Source of the DNA: Brevipalpus yothersi
Taxonomy: Eukaryota; Arthropoda; Arachnida; Trombidiformes; Tenuipalpidae
Assembly (NCBI GenBank): GCA_003956705.1
Contig: QZCP01000829.1
Coordinates: 1 to 64,000 of the forward strand
Length of the DNA: 64,000 nt
Direction of reading: 5' to 3'
In this document: positions 48,156-61,227 of the stretch, piece by piece
How the letters are laid out: each line of letters begins with the position of its first letter
Position numbering within the stretch: the stretch's first letter is position 1
Program-made: the position numbers and the translations under genes
Notes under the pieces: generated by a model
What the model was told of the DNA's origin: nothing
What the model saw: the letters and a program-made list of their open reading frames with translations, nothing else
The model's database searches: none

Positions 48156-51100
48156 TATAACTGTAAACTATACGAACAAACCATGTAATACCTACATTAG
48201 CATGTGCCATTCACACCTCAATCGATTTATTATCGTTTATGCCTCTTCTAGCAAGCTTCCTCTTCTTGGATATTCAAATTTTCAAACCACAACTGAAAGT
48301 TAACAAAAATTTCATAACTCACTGAATATTTTTATACCTTTATAAAGAGTTTGAATTGAAGTTAAAGCTTTATCCTTACGCTATCAAGCTTTCTTAAAAG
48401 AATAGAATTGTTTGAATTCTCACACGAACAGTCTGGTTTTGCGAAATATTCATATGAATTGAGCAATTCGATCATACAGTTACATATTGTTCAGTTCTGT
48501 TGGTCATCAAATAATTATTGAATGTATTGGAAGCAGGTTGCTCACAAGAACATAAAAAAGTTTTGAACTGCTCAGCAAGGAGCATAAATTTGAGAAAAGG
48601 ATGATCTGCCATATCTTTTCAAATCAGAGTGAGAAAAAATTGAAATAATATTCAGATTCCTTGATTGTGCTCCTTATAACGGGATGTATTATCGGAATAT
48701 TATGATCGAATTGAATTGATCGGATCTTGGTCTCAGCAACTTTCAGATCTATTCTTCCTATTTTAGAAGATAATCCGCTGTTCAATGAAAAAATATTCAA
48801 TTTTCGGATGAGTTTCTATTCTCTTCATTTCAAAACTGTATCAATTTTGTAAGTCGTAAAGTCAAAGATAATTCAGATCGTTGTTATAGAATCGAATTTT
48901 TAATTGCACACCATAATTCAGTGAAGAATAGGTCTAAAATACCAGATAGCAAATGAGCAATTATCATATTTTTTATCTCACTAAGCTTTATCTTTTCATT
49001 ATCATTGTCCTTCCACTATCGGTCCTCTTGGGAAACCAACTTTGAGATGTTGAGACTGTCCAGGAATTGTTAAATCGTTTAATTTTCTTTTGACGTTGTG
49101 AATGAATGAACCTATAAAATTTTGATATATTAATCAAATGATTCATTTAGAAGAAACTCTTACTCTCACCTTCACCAAGTTCATCTGCAAAGTCATTTAA
49201 TTCTCTTTGCTTGCACATAACTTCGTCCATGTTTTGTGGGAAATTTTTTTTCATCATAGCATATGCTTTGACTGGCTCTTCGAAATTAAACGAAGCACAT
49301 ACAGCTGATCTGACTCCCATAGCTAACATTGGTGTCAGAGTCTAGAGAGAAATCCAAGACAATTGGTGATAATTTCAACTGCTCACATGTAGTTCCAGTT
49401 CACTCACCTGTTCATATCCGGTGAATATCTTGAAAGATTTTGATTCTTGACTGGCACAAAATCGGCTCAATTCTAGCATATCAACAGATGTATACTTCAT
49501 TCCAACAAGTCGAGGTACTTCTTGCTTGGCTCGTGCAATGAATTCTTTCAAGTGAACTGAAGAAAAGAAACAAAAATACGTGATGTGAATGCACATTTTT
49601 CTTCATAATTCACATTCGAGATCATGAGGTGCTGATAGAAATTAATTGAAAGTCTCGTTTCCTTAATAACATATCGATTGATTCCATATGTAGTAAGTTT
49701 ATTCTGTACTTACAATTAACGTTGGTCATATTCGGAAAGTGATAGTAGATCAATGGAGTTGATGGTGCAGCATCTGAGACAGTTTTCAAGTATCTCAACA
49801 ATTGGCCATCATTTGCTGGCCGATAGAAGAATGGTGGCAGTACGGCAATAGCATCCACTCCAAGTTGATCATAATGATTAGCTTGATCGATAGTTTCCAT
49901 CATGCAGGTTGCTGAGATATTGAAAATGCCTAGCCAGTCAGTATATTTCGATTGAATTTCTTTCCACCAAGTTTCCGATAGCTTCTTCTTCTCCTCACTG
50001 GCTAGTGAAAGCCCTTCACCTGTGGTACCATGAGCATAGATACCCTTCACACCGATTGTATTCAAATAGGAAGCATAAGGCGCAATCATCGAATAGTCAA
50101 TACAGCTGGAAAATATGAATCAATTCAAGTGAATGAGGGAAGAAAAAAATTTACTATAAGCTGAAACTTACCCATCGGTCTTGAATGGAACCACATTGGC
50201 CACGATAGGCCCTTCGAAATTCAAAATTCGATCTATTTTCTGCTGCAGACTCATTAGGACCAAAATTTTGTGCTTTACTGGATTAATATGGTGTTGACGA
50301 TATCAACTGTTAAACATAGTTACAATCTCCCTTCAAACAAAAGACAAAAAACATTGCCGTTATCTCGAGAGCAAATTCCGTTAATTAACTGATAGACTTA
50401 CGAGTTCAAATGGGCGAGAGAACGAGAGAGATTGGAAAACAAATCTGAACTTTGTCCTGCACTATGTTAGCATTTCCAATTTTTAGATGCTTTGTTTTTT
50501 GTGTGAATTTTTTGGCCTTCTTTGAATATGGATATCTTGTAATCCTTGATGTTGATTCTCATTATGAACAAAATGAATTGATTAGATCTTCATCCCAGCA
50601 TATTCACTTTTATTTTTTCTGTTTCAGAACATAATCCGTCATTCAATCAGAAAATCCTGAATTTTTCGATGAGTTTCAAGTCTCTTTATATCGAAACTGT
50701 ATCAATTTTGAAATATAGCTAAATCTGATAGGCGTAAAATACCAAATAGCAAGTGATAAATTGTTATACTTTTATCTCGCATTATATAGCATCTTTTCAT
50801 TATCATTTTCCTTCCATTACTATGCTCTTTAAAGACCAACTTTGAAAATTTTAGTCTTATCAGAAATCCATACTCGGTTTAATTTTCTTTTGACATTGTC
50901 AATGATCGAACCTAGAAAATTTTGATGCGTTAGCTAAATGATTCATCTAGAAGAAATCTCACTCTCACCTTCATCGAGTTCTTCTGCAAAGTCATTCAAT
51001 TCTTTTTGCTTGCAGACAACTTCATCCAGATTTTGTGAAAAATTTTCTCTCATGCCAGTATATGCCTCTACTGGCTTTCTGAAATTAAACGAAGTACTTA

Positions 51101-53879
51101 TAGCTGATTTGACTCCCAATGCTAACATCGGCGCCAAAGTCTAGAGAGAAATCCAAGACAATTGGTGATAATTTCAACTGCTCACATGTAGTTCCAGTTC
51201 ACTCACCTGTTCATATCCGGTGAATATCTTGAAAGATTTTGATTCTTGACTGACACAAAATCGACTCAATTCTAGCACATCAACAGATGTATACTTCATT
51301 CCAACAAGTCGAGGTACTTCTTCTTTGGCTCGTGCAACGAATTCTTTCAAGCGAACTGAAGAAAGAAACAAAAATATGCGATTTGAATGTACATTTTCTT
51401 CAAAATTCACATTCGAGATCATGAGGTTTTGATAGGAAAAAATCTCGTTTCCTCACTCATTCATCAATTGATTCCAATGTAGTGAGCTTATATTGTACAT
51501 ACAGTTAACGTTGGTCAATTTTGGGAGGTGACAGTAAATCAATGGGGTTGATGGTGCACGGTCAGAGACATTTTTCAAATAACTAAGCAATTCGTCCTCA
51601 TTTAGTGGTTGATAGGATAATGGTGGCAGGACGGCAATAGCATCCACTCCGAGTCTATCGTGATGATAAGCTAGGTATTGCGTATCACCTACCAACCTCG
51701 CTGTGACATTGAAAATGCCCACCCACTCAGGATAATTACATCGAATTTCGTTCCGCCAATTTTTTGATAGCTTCATTCTGTCTTCTTGGTCTAATGAAAG
51801 TCCTCCGCATGTGATACCATGGGCATAGACACCCTTCACACCGATTCCATTTAAATAGGAAGCATAATTTTCAATCGTCGAAGGGTCAACATAGCTGGAA
51901 AATATGAATCAATTCCAAAGAATCAAAGAATAGAAAAACTTACTATGAGCCTAAACTCACCCACTGAGGTTGCGTGGGGTCACACTGGCTACGATAGGGC
52001 CTTCAAACTCCAAAATTCGATCTATTTTCTGCTGTAAATTCATTGGGAATAGAAACTTTGTACGTGCTGGGTCAATATCATGTTGATAATTGAATACACC
52101 TTAACAACAGCTTAATGATAATCTTTCATCAGATAAAGGATAAAAAACAGTGCTTCTATCTCGAGAGCAGATTCTGTTTATCAACTGATAGACTTTTGGG
52201 CTCGAATGGGTGAGAGAAAGAGAGATTGGAGAACCAAGCTTTGCCCTATTATAAACACTCAACTAGCGTTTCCAATGGTTGCTGTTCTTGTTTTTCGTGT
52301 GAATCTTCTTGTCCTCTTGAAATCTAGGCATCTCATCATCCATAAAGATCCCATTCAAAAGATTAAATATGCAGACTTCGATCGAAAGAAATTTGCTTGA
52401 GCCTTTCAAATTTGAAAACCATTTGCATGTAAAGAAAATATGACAGCCTCGTGATCTTGTATCCTAGAGAGCTCTGAAATTTTTTACTAGCAGAATTTCT
52501 CAACTAAATGAATTAATTAGCCTCTGATCGTGTGCGTCTGGAGGGCATTCAAATGATTGCACGAGTTGAATGCTGATCAGGGAGCTTCGGGCACCAATAA
52601 ATCTTTCATCAGTATGGACAATAAAACTCACCATTTCATTCATGCTCTCTTTCTCTCTTGAATGTGAGAATTTGGTTTCGTTCAGAATTCCAATAGCGAT
52701 TATTTGTGTAATACAAATGGAAAAACACTCAAATCACACCCAATCGCTCCACAATAATGATATAATTTCAGCCATACTAAAGATATATTTACCTGTACTC
52801 ATTGGAAAAGACAGACTGTCGAATTAGATATTCATTGTGAAGGGTGATCAGATTGAATGTTCTTTCTAGCAACTTTGTCTGACTGTAATATTCTCTCTCT
52901 CTCTCTCTCTCTCTCAAGGTATTATGAAGTTTCAATCCTCTTTTGTTTCCATTTTTCATGGAAGTAAATATTAACTTCAATTTTGAAGCATCATTTGCCG
53001 CCTGTCAGGTCATTCGTCTGAGCTTTTGTTTGGTTTGTGAGTGAAGACCGGACATTCGAGTTCTGACAATCTCATTTAGATAGCTCAGTAAACATGTCCA
53101 AATTTTTCGCTTCATTTTTATTCAAATATTTTACTCTTCAACGTTAATTGGTATCACAATCAAGCAAATGAAATTAATTTTTAAAACCCTATAATTATAA
53201 ACATCTTCCGCTAACCTATTTTTCTTTAATTTTGATGACAAAAAACTCACTTTCATACGGAATACATGATAATAACTGTGTACATGGTCATAACAGCCAC
53301 ATAACAGTTAGACTCATTTTCTGAATAACAGCTTTTGTCAGGAGAGCGATGAAGGTTAAGACTTTTGTCTCAAATCAACTTCTAGTAGATAACGAATTTT
53401 ATGGAATGAGTGAATAGTTATTCTGTTCCGACAATTATGTTTTCCATTTTATCGAGGAAATTTATTTTTTGACCGCTAAACATAAAAATTTTGAAAATTT
53501 TCCCCCTACTTTAATGATCCACTTTCCGGTGAAATCGTGATCTGCAAGCCTCATCAAGTAAATGAAGAACAAATTGGATGAGGATATGAGGTCCGTGAAA
53601 TTGATTCACTGTAAAGATTGATATCCTACTGTAATATCGTTTAATTTTTGCCCTCCCTTTGAGTTTGAATCGAGATGGATTGTCTCAATCTTGAAAATAA
53701 ACTTAATCGTCCTTCCACTTCCAGATCTCTTTTTTCCGATAAATACTCTGAGTTTATCCAGAAATATTGGAGTTCTTGGAGGAAATGGTATCAAATGTTA
53801 CTGTGCTAATGTGGTTGAGCTGATGATAGCAGTCAATGTATGACATTGATTTCAAACTTTTCATAATCTAGTAGCTGAT

Positions 53880-53935
<56 letters not shown>

Positions 53936-54498
53936 TAATTATGATCCTTATCAAAGCTCTTCTTTGCTTACCATGAAAATTGATAATAAGCATGAAAGAT
54001 GTAAAGCTCATTGATATTCTGAGAACGATCCTAGAAATTCATTTGAGATTTCCAGACCGTGCTGTAGGGATCACTTTTTTTTCATTCCTCATCCCTCTCT
54101 CGCTCTACCCATGCAAAGTTCCTTTTTTTTCTTCTTCCCATGATGATCCATCCTTCCATTTGAAACTCATGCACTCAAGAAAGTAGTAACTTAAAGTATA
54201 AAAAAAGAGTTTTCACTAAGGCAAAAGCATTGAATCTTCGGGCTTCTCGGTCAGCAAGTGCATGTATCCAGTATTCCGATCTCGTTCTGCTAAGTAACGG
54301 ACATACATATTAATACAATACGCATAGACATAGCGTGAGGGCCTGTAAATTGAATCACTTTTCTTCGTCCAAAAACTCGATACCGGCTGGTTCAACCCAC
54401 CAAACTCTCCTCTTGGGGTATCACCTTGAAAATGTTGAGGATTAAGATTCATGAGATATCGTGTCTCTATCATGAACACCATTTTCAGTAATCAGCAG

Positions 54499-54531
<33 letters not shown>

Positions 54532-57500
54532 AATGCTCTTTCTTTTACGATGGAAATGATCTGATCTTAGTTGGAAGAGAAAGAATATCATCTTTCTTGG
54601 TAGCTCCATGGACTGGTGCTCGCTGATGAAGACAGAATGGATTCCTGTTTACAAGTTTGTAGGGTATTTTTTTGCTCAATAGCAACCAAATGGTCCGACG
54701 TTGAGCCATGTCTATGGAGCTGTTCGTGAGCGATTGAATCATCTTAAATCCTTTGAGTTGATCTGGTAACTTTTTTCTGATTAATGGCTATTGAGGTTTG
54801 ACATAATCAAGTCTGTGGGTCAGACATGCCCTACAGAGAGAAATCAAGAACTAATCAATCATGCCTGAGAGGTTGAAAAGGAAAAACATTCAGCTTGTAA
54901 TTAAATTGGAACCAATTGAGCAATGCTCAAGTGTGGGCTTGAAGATTTTTCCCAAAGATTGTTACTGTTGGAAATATCATGAATATTTTGAATTTTAACT
55001 TGCATCACACCATAGAACAGTTCTGAGAACGACTTATTATTCTGAATAATATTCCTCGAAAGATTCTCATCATCTCTCAATTATGGGCGAAATCTGATCG
55101 ATTTAACCACTATCTTTGTGAATTAAATCTCTTAGAAAATTTTACTGCTCAAAAATCAATGATTTTCCTCTGTAATTTTAATATTCTATATTTCTGATTT
55201 CTGATTTATTATCTTTTAGATGAACATGATATGGAATACAACTGCTGTAAACTTCTTCAGCAAGGCCTAAATCATCCTCTATGTCGACCATTTCCTCTCT
55301 CACCAAATGATCCTCTTTATGGTCCTGCTGGTGAAACATGCCATCATTTCATAAGATCACTTGCTGGTCACAGACCAAATTGTGCACTTGGTAAGTGAAA
55401 AGATTAAGTTCTTAAGTGTGAATAGAGGGAGTTGAGCAGCGTGCGAAAGGTGCGAAATGATATCATGTAAGAATTCCCATCTTCATGCGAGTGTGAATTC
55501 AATTTTGATTCACCTTGGTCTGGTTGTGAATCAAGATCGGTAAACTCATGAATTACTCCTACAATTTTTTGTGTAACAGTAGTTGGTGATGAATCACGAT
55601 TTGTGAGTGAAAATTGGAGAGAGAGAGCATATGAATAACTATTTAATCAATAAATTTCTCAGATCATGACTTTTCAAGGATATTGAATTTACCAATACTG
55701 TATAGTTAAATTGATACATAGTCATAAACGTTACAGATTGCAATACGCACAATGAATTTTGATAATTTCATGAATGATAATGAAAAAGAATAGAGAGAAA
55801 GCAAATGAATGTTCATATTTTATCAAGAAAAATTTCAAGAATTTTATGACTAATAATTTCTCTTGACTCAATTCTCTCCATAGGTCCAAGAGCCCACATC
55901 AACACGCTAACATCTTCCATTGACGCAAACTTTATCTATGGATCAACTGAGGAGCTTGCTAGACGATTAAGAGCATTCAAAGGAGGTAAAAAAATTTCAT
56001 ATTTCATATTTATCATCAAAATTATCATTCCATTAACTGCTTAAGTGAATATCATTTTCTTCAGAGAAAGCATTTCAAAATCTTTGAAATGATGTGGGAT
56101 TCAACTTATGAATTTTAATTGAAAAATTCTTGAATTTAACTCGAGTAACACTTTTGGGTGTAGGCTTGAACTCAAAATATTGATGGTGAAAAAAAAATTT
56201 TAAAAACCATATCGCACCAAATGAGGACCTTATATGACCAGCATTAGGGAAGTGGAGATTTCGAAAGTGTTACTGTTGACATAATCGTAAGATCTTAGAT
56301 AGGTATCAAAACTCTCTTTCCGATGAGTTGCACACGTATGAAAAAACTATCGGAACACAAACTGTTCCCCTTTTTTAATTACATCAATGACGTTAATCAT
56401 GAGAACGATAACTTTTGAGGTCTGAGAGACATTCATCGCTCCTAGCGTAATTTTTCAAGATGATTCACCTACTTATCAACAGATTGAATTCGATAGTTAA
56501 AAGAAACGTTATCTATTTTCCCCACACTCATGACCATTTAGATCGAAATCATATCAATGAACAATGTGGACCGTAAAATTTTTCAGATAATTGGCCTACC
56601 TAATGCTTTTTTTCAACATAGGACCAAACACAGCCCCTCTCAGAATAGACTTCTCTATTTCATTAGGGTCTTTGAGAATATCTGCTGGAGAATTCTCTAG
56701 ATTGTTGATTCATTAGAGTCATCTAGAAGAAATCATCTCAATTGCACAGTCTCGTATCAGTTGATTGAAGAATAGTTCATGAATTTCAAGGGGAAAGAAG
56801 ATTCGTAAAAAGATGCACCACTCAGAAGCATGGCAAAAATTGATGATCAAATCCGCTTAGACTGGACCAAATCATATCAGATGATGAGCTCAAATATTTA
56901 TGTGTAATGTTTTTAATTTGAACGATTCCATTTTGATTTCAAGAATATAAGATAGTTGATTGACAAGAGAGGCCACATGTTCTGTAGGCTGTCTATTGAC
57001 TGTAAATTTTATCAGATCTTTTCAACATGAGATTTCATCTTGATGACTTGTCTTCATGATAACGCTTAGAAGCAATCAACGTTTCTATCAGTCATCTAGA
57101 GTCAGTCATGAACACGATCATCGACTATAATTAATCAGATTTGTATTAGTTCGATTAGGTGGAAAGTATGAACTTTGAATATCTCATAGAAGAAATGTTC
57201 TATAAGTTTGTCAATTGAGTGAACTTTTTTGTCAAGGAAAATATTCAATCGAATATTTAAAACATTCGAGATACTTTTCATTCAATAGATCGTCAAATGT
57301 CAATTGAGAGTTTTTCGAATTGTTTGTATTTTTCGAAAATGCTGCCATCAATAGGAACGATTTCATCAGAGTGAGCAGCTGAAAATGATTAATCACAGTA
57401 GAAAAAGTTGGCTATTTCTTCTTTCAAGTCACGAATTCGACTGATATCAGCTTAAACTGGCGTAGATTGATGGACTGAATTACAAAGTGAATCGATTATC

Positions 57501-59365
57501 ACGATTCATTCAATTCTTTGTATCATGCCTATTGTTGAAGCTTTTGTCTTATCTTAGTCAGTTGATGAAAACAGTCGAGAGTAGAAAACTTCGTTAAATT
57601 TCCAAAGAAAATTAGAATTTCAGGGAAAAAATTCAAGCAATCAAACAATCTGGATCTGACTTTCTATGGTCTGTTCATCATATTAGAGGAAATGACGAAC
57701 AATATTGAAAGATTTTTCTGAGACCTAATCTCTGAGATATTCTAATAGGAGATATTCTGATACAAATTTTCAAATGTACACTATTACTTGATCATTCTTA
57801 TATCTTACATCCCTATCAAACATATGCACACTCCTACCATTTCCTGTATCCTTCGTCGATTAATCATTCGAATAACCTCACCCGGACTGTTATGTGACAT
57901 TAGAAATGATATACTTATAATATACTTATAATTTACCAATTCATCCTCTGACAATTTTATTTTTCATCAGGTCTCATGAAAATTTGGGATAGATTCGCTG
58001 AGTATGGTCTCAAGCCATTACTGCCACCTGAAAGTGAAAATCCTGAAAAAGATTGTACCGCAAGACCACGACATTTGTTCTGTTTTATCGCTGGTGATGA
58101 GAGAGTTAATGAACAAATTCATTTGGCTGTTTTACATACAGTTTACGTAAGAGATCACAATCGAGTAGCTATGGAACTTGGCCGCTTGAATCCTCATTGG
58201 GACGATGAAAGAATATATCAGGAAACTCGACACATAATGGCTGCCGCTGTACAGCATATAACTTTGAATGAATTTTTGCCCCTACTTCTGGGTGATGAAG
58301 TGGTTCAATCTCATAATCTTACCGTTCAAATGGGTTATAGTGATGAATATGATCCCAATATTCATGTGGGTCCAGCTCATGCTTTCCAATCGGCAGCTTT
58401 TCGAGTTGGCCACACGTTTATCCAGGGAATGGTTCGTCGATACAATAAATTCCATCAATTTTTGGGTGAAGATATGCTACACAATCTGTTGAGACAGCCG
58501 TTTATACTCTATCAACCTGGTAAAATGGATGAATTTTTGTTCGGTTTGATAAACACACCAGCCCAAACATACGATCCTTTCATCACACAAGAAGTGTCCG
58601 GGCGATTGTTCCAAATGCCTGGACACCCGGTAGGCTTTGACTTACCAGCATTCAATTTGGAACGTGGCCGTGAACATGGTGTACCAGGCTATAATGCATT
58701 CCGTGAATGGTGTGGCTTAGGTAGAGCTCAAACATTCAATGATTTGGTTCCACTATTACAAAATAATACAGCATATTTGTATTCTACTATATACAAGTGA
58801 GTTTGAAAGTTTTGGATAGGTTTTGATGAGTGATAATTTCTCTTGTTATTCGAATGACAATTTACATTGTTAAAAATTTTCACACTCCAATAGACATCCC
58901 GATGATATTGATCTGTGGTCTGGTGGTGTTTCCGAAGTGCCATTGAAGGGTGCAATCATTGGACCAACATTTGCCTGCATTATTGCCCGTCAATTTGTGT
59001 CCGTACGACGAGGAGATCGATTTTGGTATGATAGACCTGGCCAGCCATCATCATTTACGCCCGATCAGCTGTATGAAATTAAGAAAGCAACTCAATCGAA
59101 AATTTTCTGTGAAAATGCTGACGATATGCCTGATGTTCAAATTTGGGTAATGAGACAGCCTCATCCAATTCAGTGAGTATATTTGAAATCTGAGAAATGC
59201 GATGATATGTTGACCGATGGAGTGAATATTTATCATTCTTATCATCAATTCTGATCATTTTACAGTAATCCACGAGTTCGCTGTGAAGATCTGCCTACCA
59301 TGGACTTGAGATATTGGCAAGAGGATCCAATTAATGGTGGATATCCAATACGAAGAAGAAAATAA
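44930..59365 (+). CDS. Secreted animal heme peroxidase (chorion peroxidase/peroxinectin-like)
   Basis: Model: 44930-45204, 45601-45804, 45965-46182, 46370-46543, 55220-55390, 55884-55985, 57971-58796, 58894-59172 and 59266-59365; 2349 nt, 782 residues, all phases consistent. Starts with a signal peptide (YFCALFFTYIIILG), then a pro-region. The catalytic domain begins at YRTYTGHCNN and shows distal His281 (WGQFIDHDLT), SSIDANFIYGST, LHTVYVRDHNR, the heme-linking Glu region (NEFLPLLLGDE), proximal His529 (AFRVGHTFI) and NLERGREHGVPGYN. Such enzymes use hydrogen peroxide to oxidise substrates, for example in egg-shell or cuticle cross-linking, or in immunity. The exon 2 acceptor (CACAAAAG) is weak but is the only one keeping frame. 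Intron 4 is 8.7 kb and holds two minus-strand lyase genes. The stop is close to an AATAAA (59361). Confidence 0.92.
46544..49001. other. First part of the long peroxidase intron
   Basis: No coding exon seen. Includes (GA)n at about 48103-48153. The sequence just left of 49002 is the 3' flank of the first lyase gene. Confidence 0.5.
49002..50254 (-). CDS. NPL: N-acetylneuraminate lyase (sialate aldolase), intact copy
   Basis: Minus-strand model: 50254-50172, 50105-49714, 49556-49408, 49341-49170 and 49111-49002; 906 nt, 301 residues, phases 2, 1, 0, 1. Sialate lyase is a class I aldolase (TIM barrel) that splits N-acetylneuraminate into N-acetylmannosamine and pyruvate in the cytosol. The carboxylate-binding motif is intact (HGTTGEGLSL, residues 53-62), as are the catalytic Tyr149 (IYYHFPNMT) and the Schiff-base Lys179 (LVGMKYTSVD). 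The C-terminal part (TLTPMLAMGVRSAV; KVGFPRGPIVEGQ) also follows the family. It lies antisense inside peroxidase intron 4, tail-to-head with a diverged paralogue 0.6 kb away. Confidence 0.92.
50829..52043 (-). CDS. N-acetylneuraminate lyase paralogue lacking active-site residues (probable pseudoenzyme)
   Basis: Minus-strand model: 52043-51961, 51894-51503, 51355-51207, 51140-50969 and 50911-50829; 879 nt, 292 residues. Exon sizes 1-4 equal those of the neighbouring copy (83, 392, 149, 172), so it arose by tandem duplication and the frame has stayed open. Key residues changed: the GTTGEG motif at 54-59 is GITCGG, and catalytic Tyr149 is Cys (IYCHLPKLT). The Schiff-base Lys179 is kept (LVGMKYTSVD). 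An earlier stop removes the final nine residues or so. An open frame with conserved splice sites but a damaged active site suggests either a non-lyase role or early decay. Exon 3 and its flanks are nearly identical between copies while exons 1-2 and 4-5 are much more diverged. Confidence 0.88.
52044..55219. other. Last part of the long peroxidase intron
   Basis: No coding exon supported. Includes short (CT)n at about 52893-52915, (GA)n at 53883-53932 and (CT)n at 54501-54529. The promoter of the lyase paralogue should lie in the first few hundred bases, which resemble the region upstream of the other copy (for example TTATCTCGAGAGCA near 50358, and a similar stretch near 52157). Confidence 0.5.
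53883..53932. repeat. (GA)n microsatellite
   Basis: About 25 units within the long peroxidase intron. Confidence 0.9.
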
Positions 59366-60451
59366 AACAAAGAACTTACTGTATTAAAATCAAGAGAAAA
59401 ATGAGACATCCATCATTGTCCATTGTTAAGAGCTTCTCTCACACTTTTTTCATACTTTCCTCCATCTGATTCATTTGTGATCTTCTTTTCTTAGTTATCA
59501 TTTCATACTCTCATGAAAATAGGCTCTACAACATTTGCGCTACTATTCTTGCAATATTTTTTCAATTATCTCTACCTTACACCTTCCATCTGATGACCGT
59601 AATCATGATAATCTGTCTACATCTGTTTGCACACTTGCGTATGAAAATGTGAAGAGAGAGAACCAAACTTCCAGCTAAAATCGCTAGTTTCAATTTTTAA
59701 TATCGAACCATTTGAAATTCCCTGAAGAAGCACAAAAACTTAACATTCACATTCTTTTCAGGGAACAAAACATTTTTGATGCTAACTATGATCATAATCA
59801 GCAACTTAAACTGCCAACTCTTCTATCCCTCTCCACTCATTATGGTTCCAAATTTTTTTCTCCCCCTCCTCATGCTCAGCTATCCAATAGCTCGACATTA
59901 TCGAAGCCAATTTTTCCATCCAACGTCATTACTGACTTGCTATTAACATGCACACAATTTCATTGGTTGTATATGGACAATAAAGTCAGTAAAAAATATC
60001 AAAGAATTTTGATCCCAAAATTTTCTCTCCATTCCCACTTTTTTCACCCAACCTCATGTCCAACGAAAAAAATCTTCCATGACTTGAATAATGGTAATGT
60101 TCATGGTGACAGTTGATACGTAAAAGTCACAATCAAAGTTCGTTACTTTTCGAATTCGAATTTCGAAAAAGAAAATAGTTCTTCAACTTATCACCAGGTG
60201 TCTGTCGAAAGGGAAAGTTTTTGGCATGAATTTTTGATAAGTTTTTGTGCCCAGCTTTTAGCCTTGTAAGTTCGATACTCTAGAAAAAAGTTGACAGAAT
60301 ATCTCATAAAAGTGTGTCTTATTGGGCTGCTCTTTGTTCCAAGCTTTGGCCATCAAAGTTTTACGCTAGCTTGAAGGGAAATAAAAAGCTTATTAGCCAA
60401 GAACTTTTCTCAATCTCGATGAACTAAACTTGTGAATGTTAACAAAAATAA
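59366..60451. other. Intergenic, nothing convincing
   Basis: 3' flank of the peroxidase and spacer before the zinc-finger gene. An ORF at 59712-60116 has no family motif and no splice support. Confidence 0.5.
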
Positions 60452-61227
60452 ATGAGTGTTATTGGTGGGATAATTAAGCCGCATTGTCCTGGATGCGATG
60501 GACGGGAACATTCACCGGCCAATTGTGCTACCCATAGAAGGTAAGTTTGAGTGATCATACTTCGGTCTGTATGTTTGTGGTTGGTCAAGATATTGAATAG
60601 GAATAGGTGAGGATGAAAAAAAATCGAAATGAAAAAAGTATATATATATATATATATGTATGTACTTGGCAAAATGAGTAAGAAGAAAAAAATGCGTGTC
60701 ACTAGAAAAGAAGAACCAGGAAAGTTCCAATTTTGTCGCTTACTCAAAAAATGGATACTAAAGCAAAACTGTATATCTTTTATCAACTATTGTTTTTGAT
60801 TTATCCTGTTGGTTTCATCAGCTTTCTTATAATAAACATTGTGGTTTATGTGTAAAGGCTTTTGGGTTCTGCCACCAGCTTTATGTGTGTTTGGTGTGTG
60901 TATGCATGTGTATACACGCTGAACAGTTCGAGATGACTTGAGATCTAAAAGTTATTTTATTGTTTCCTTCTCTCTCTCACACACTCTCTTCCACCTTATA
61001 CAACTTTTTACAGTTTTTCTGGATGTCCTCTGACTGATCGATCAATAGTGTTGGCTCAGCGGCAAGAATTAAAATGTCCTACACCCGGTTGCGATGGATC
61101 TGGTCATATAACTGTAAATTATTCATTTTATCGAAGTCTATCAGAATGTCCCATAGCAAATCGATCGGAGCGACTTCAATCTTTAATTAAAGATATATAT
61201 CGATCCAAAAATGAGTCTATATGGTAA
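60452..61227 (+). CDS. Small protein with two MYT1-type CCHHC zinc fingers
   Basis: Model: 60452-60540 and 61014-61227; 303 nt, 100 residues. ATG 60452 is preceded directly by an in-frame TAA. Finger 1 spans the intron (HCPGCDGREHSPANCATHR then SFSGCPL). Finger 2 is a textbook MYT1 start (CPTPGCDGSGHITVNYS) but reads FYRSLSECP where SHRSLSGCP is usual, so one conserved His is Tyr. MYT1/ST18 proteins are neuronal DNA-binding repressors with several such fingers; this one would have only two and no other domain. The end is uncertain: TAA follows TGG at 61225, but ATG|GTAAGT there is also a good donor. Joining it to CTCTCTGCAG at 61542 gives a stop two codons later, so the length hardly changes. 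Confidence 0.7.
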
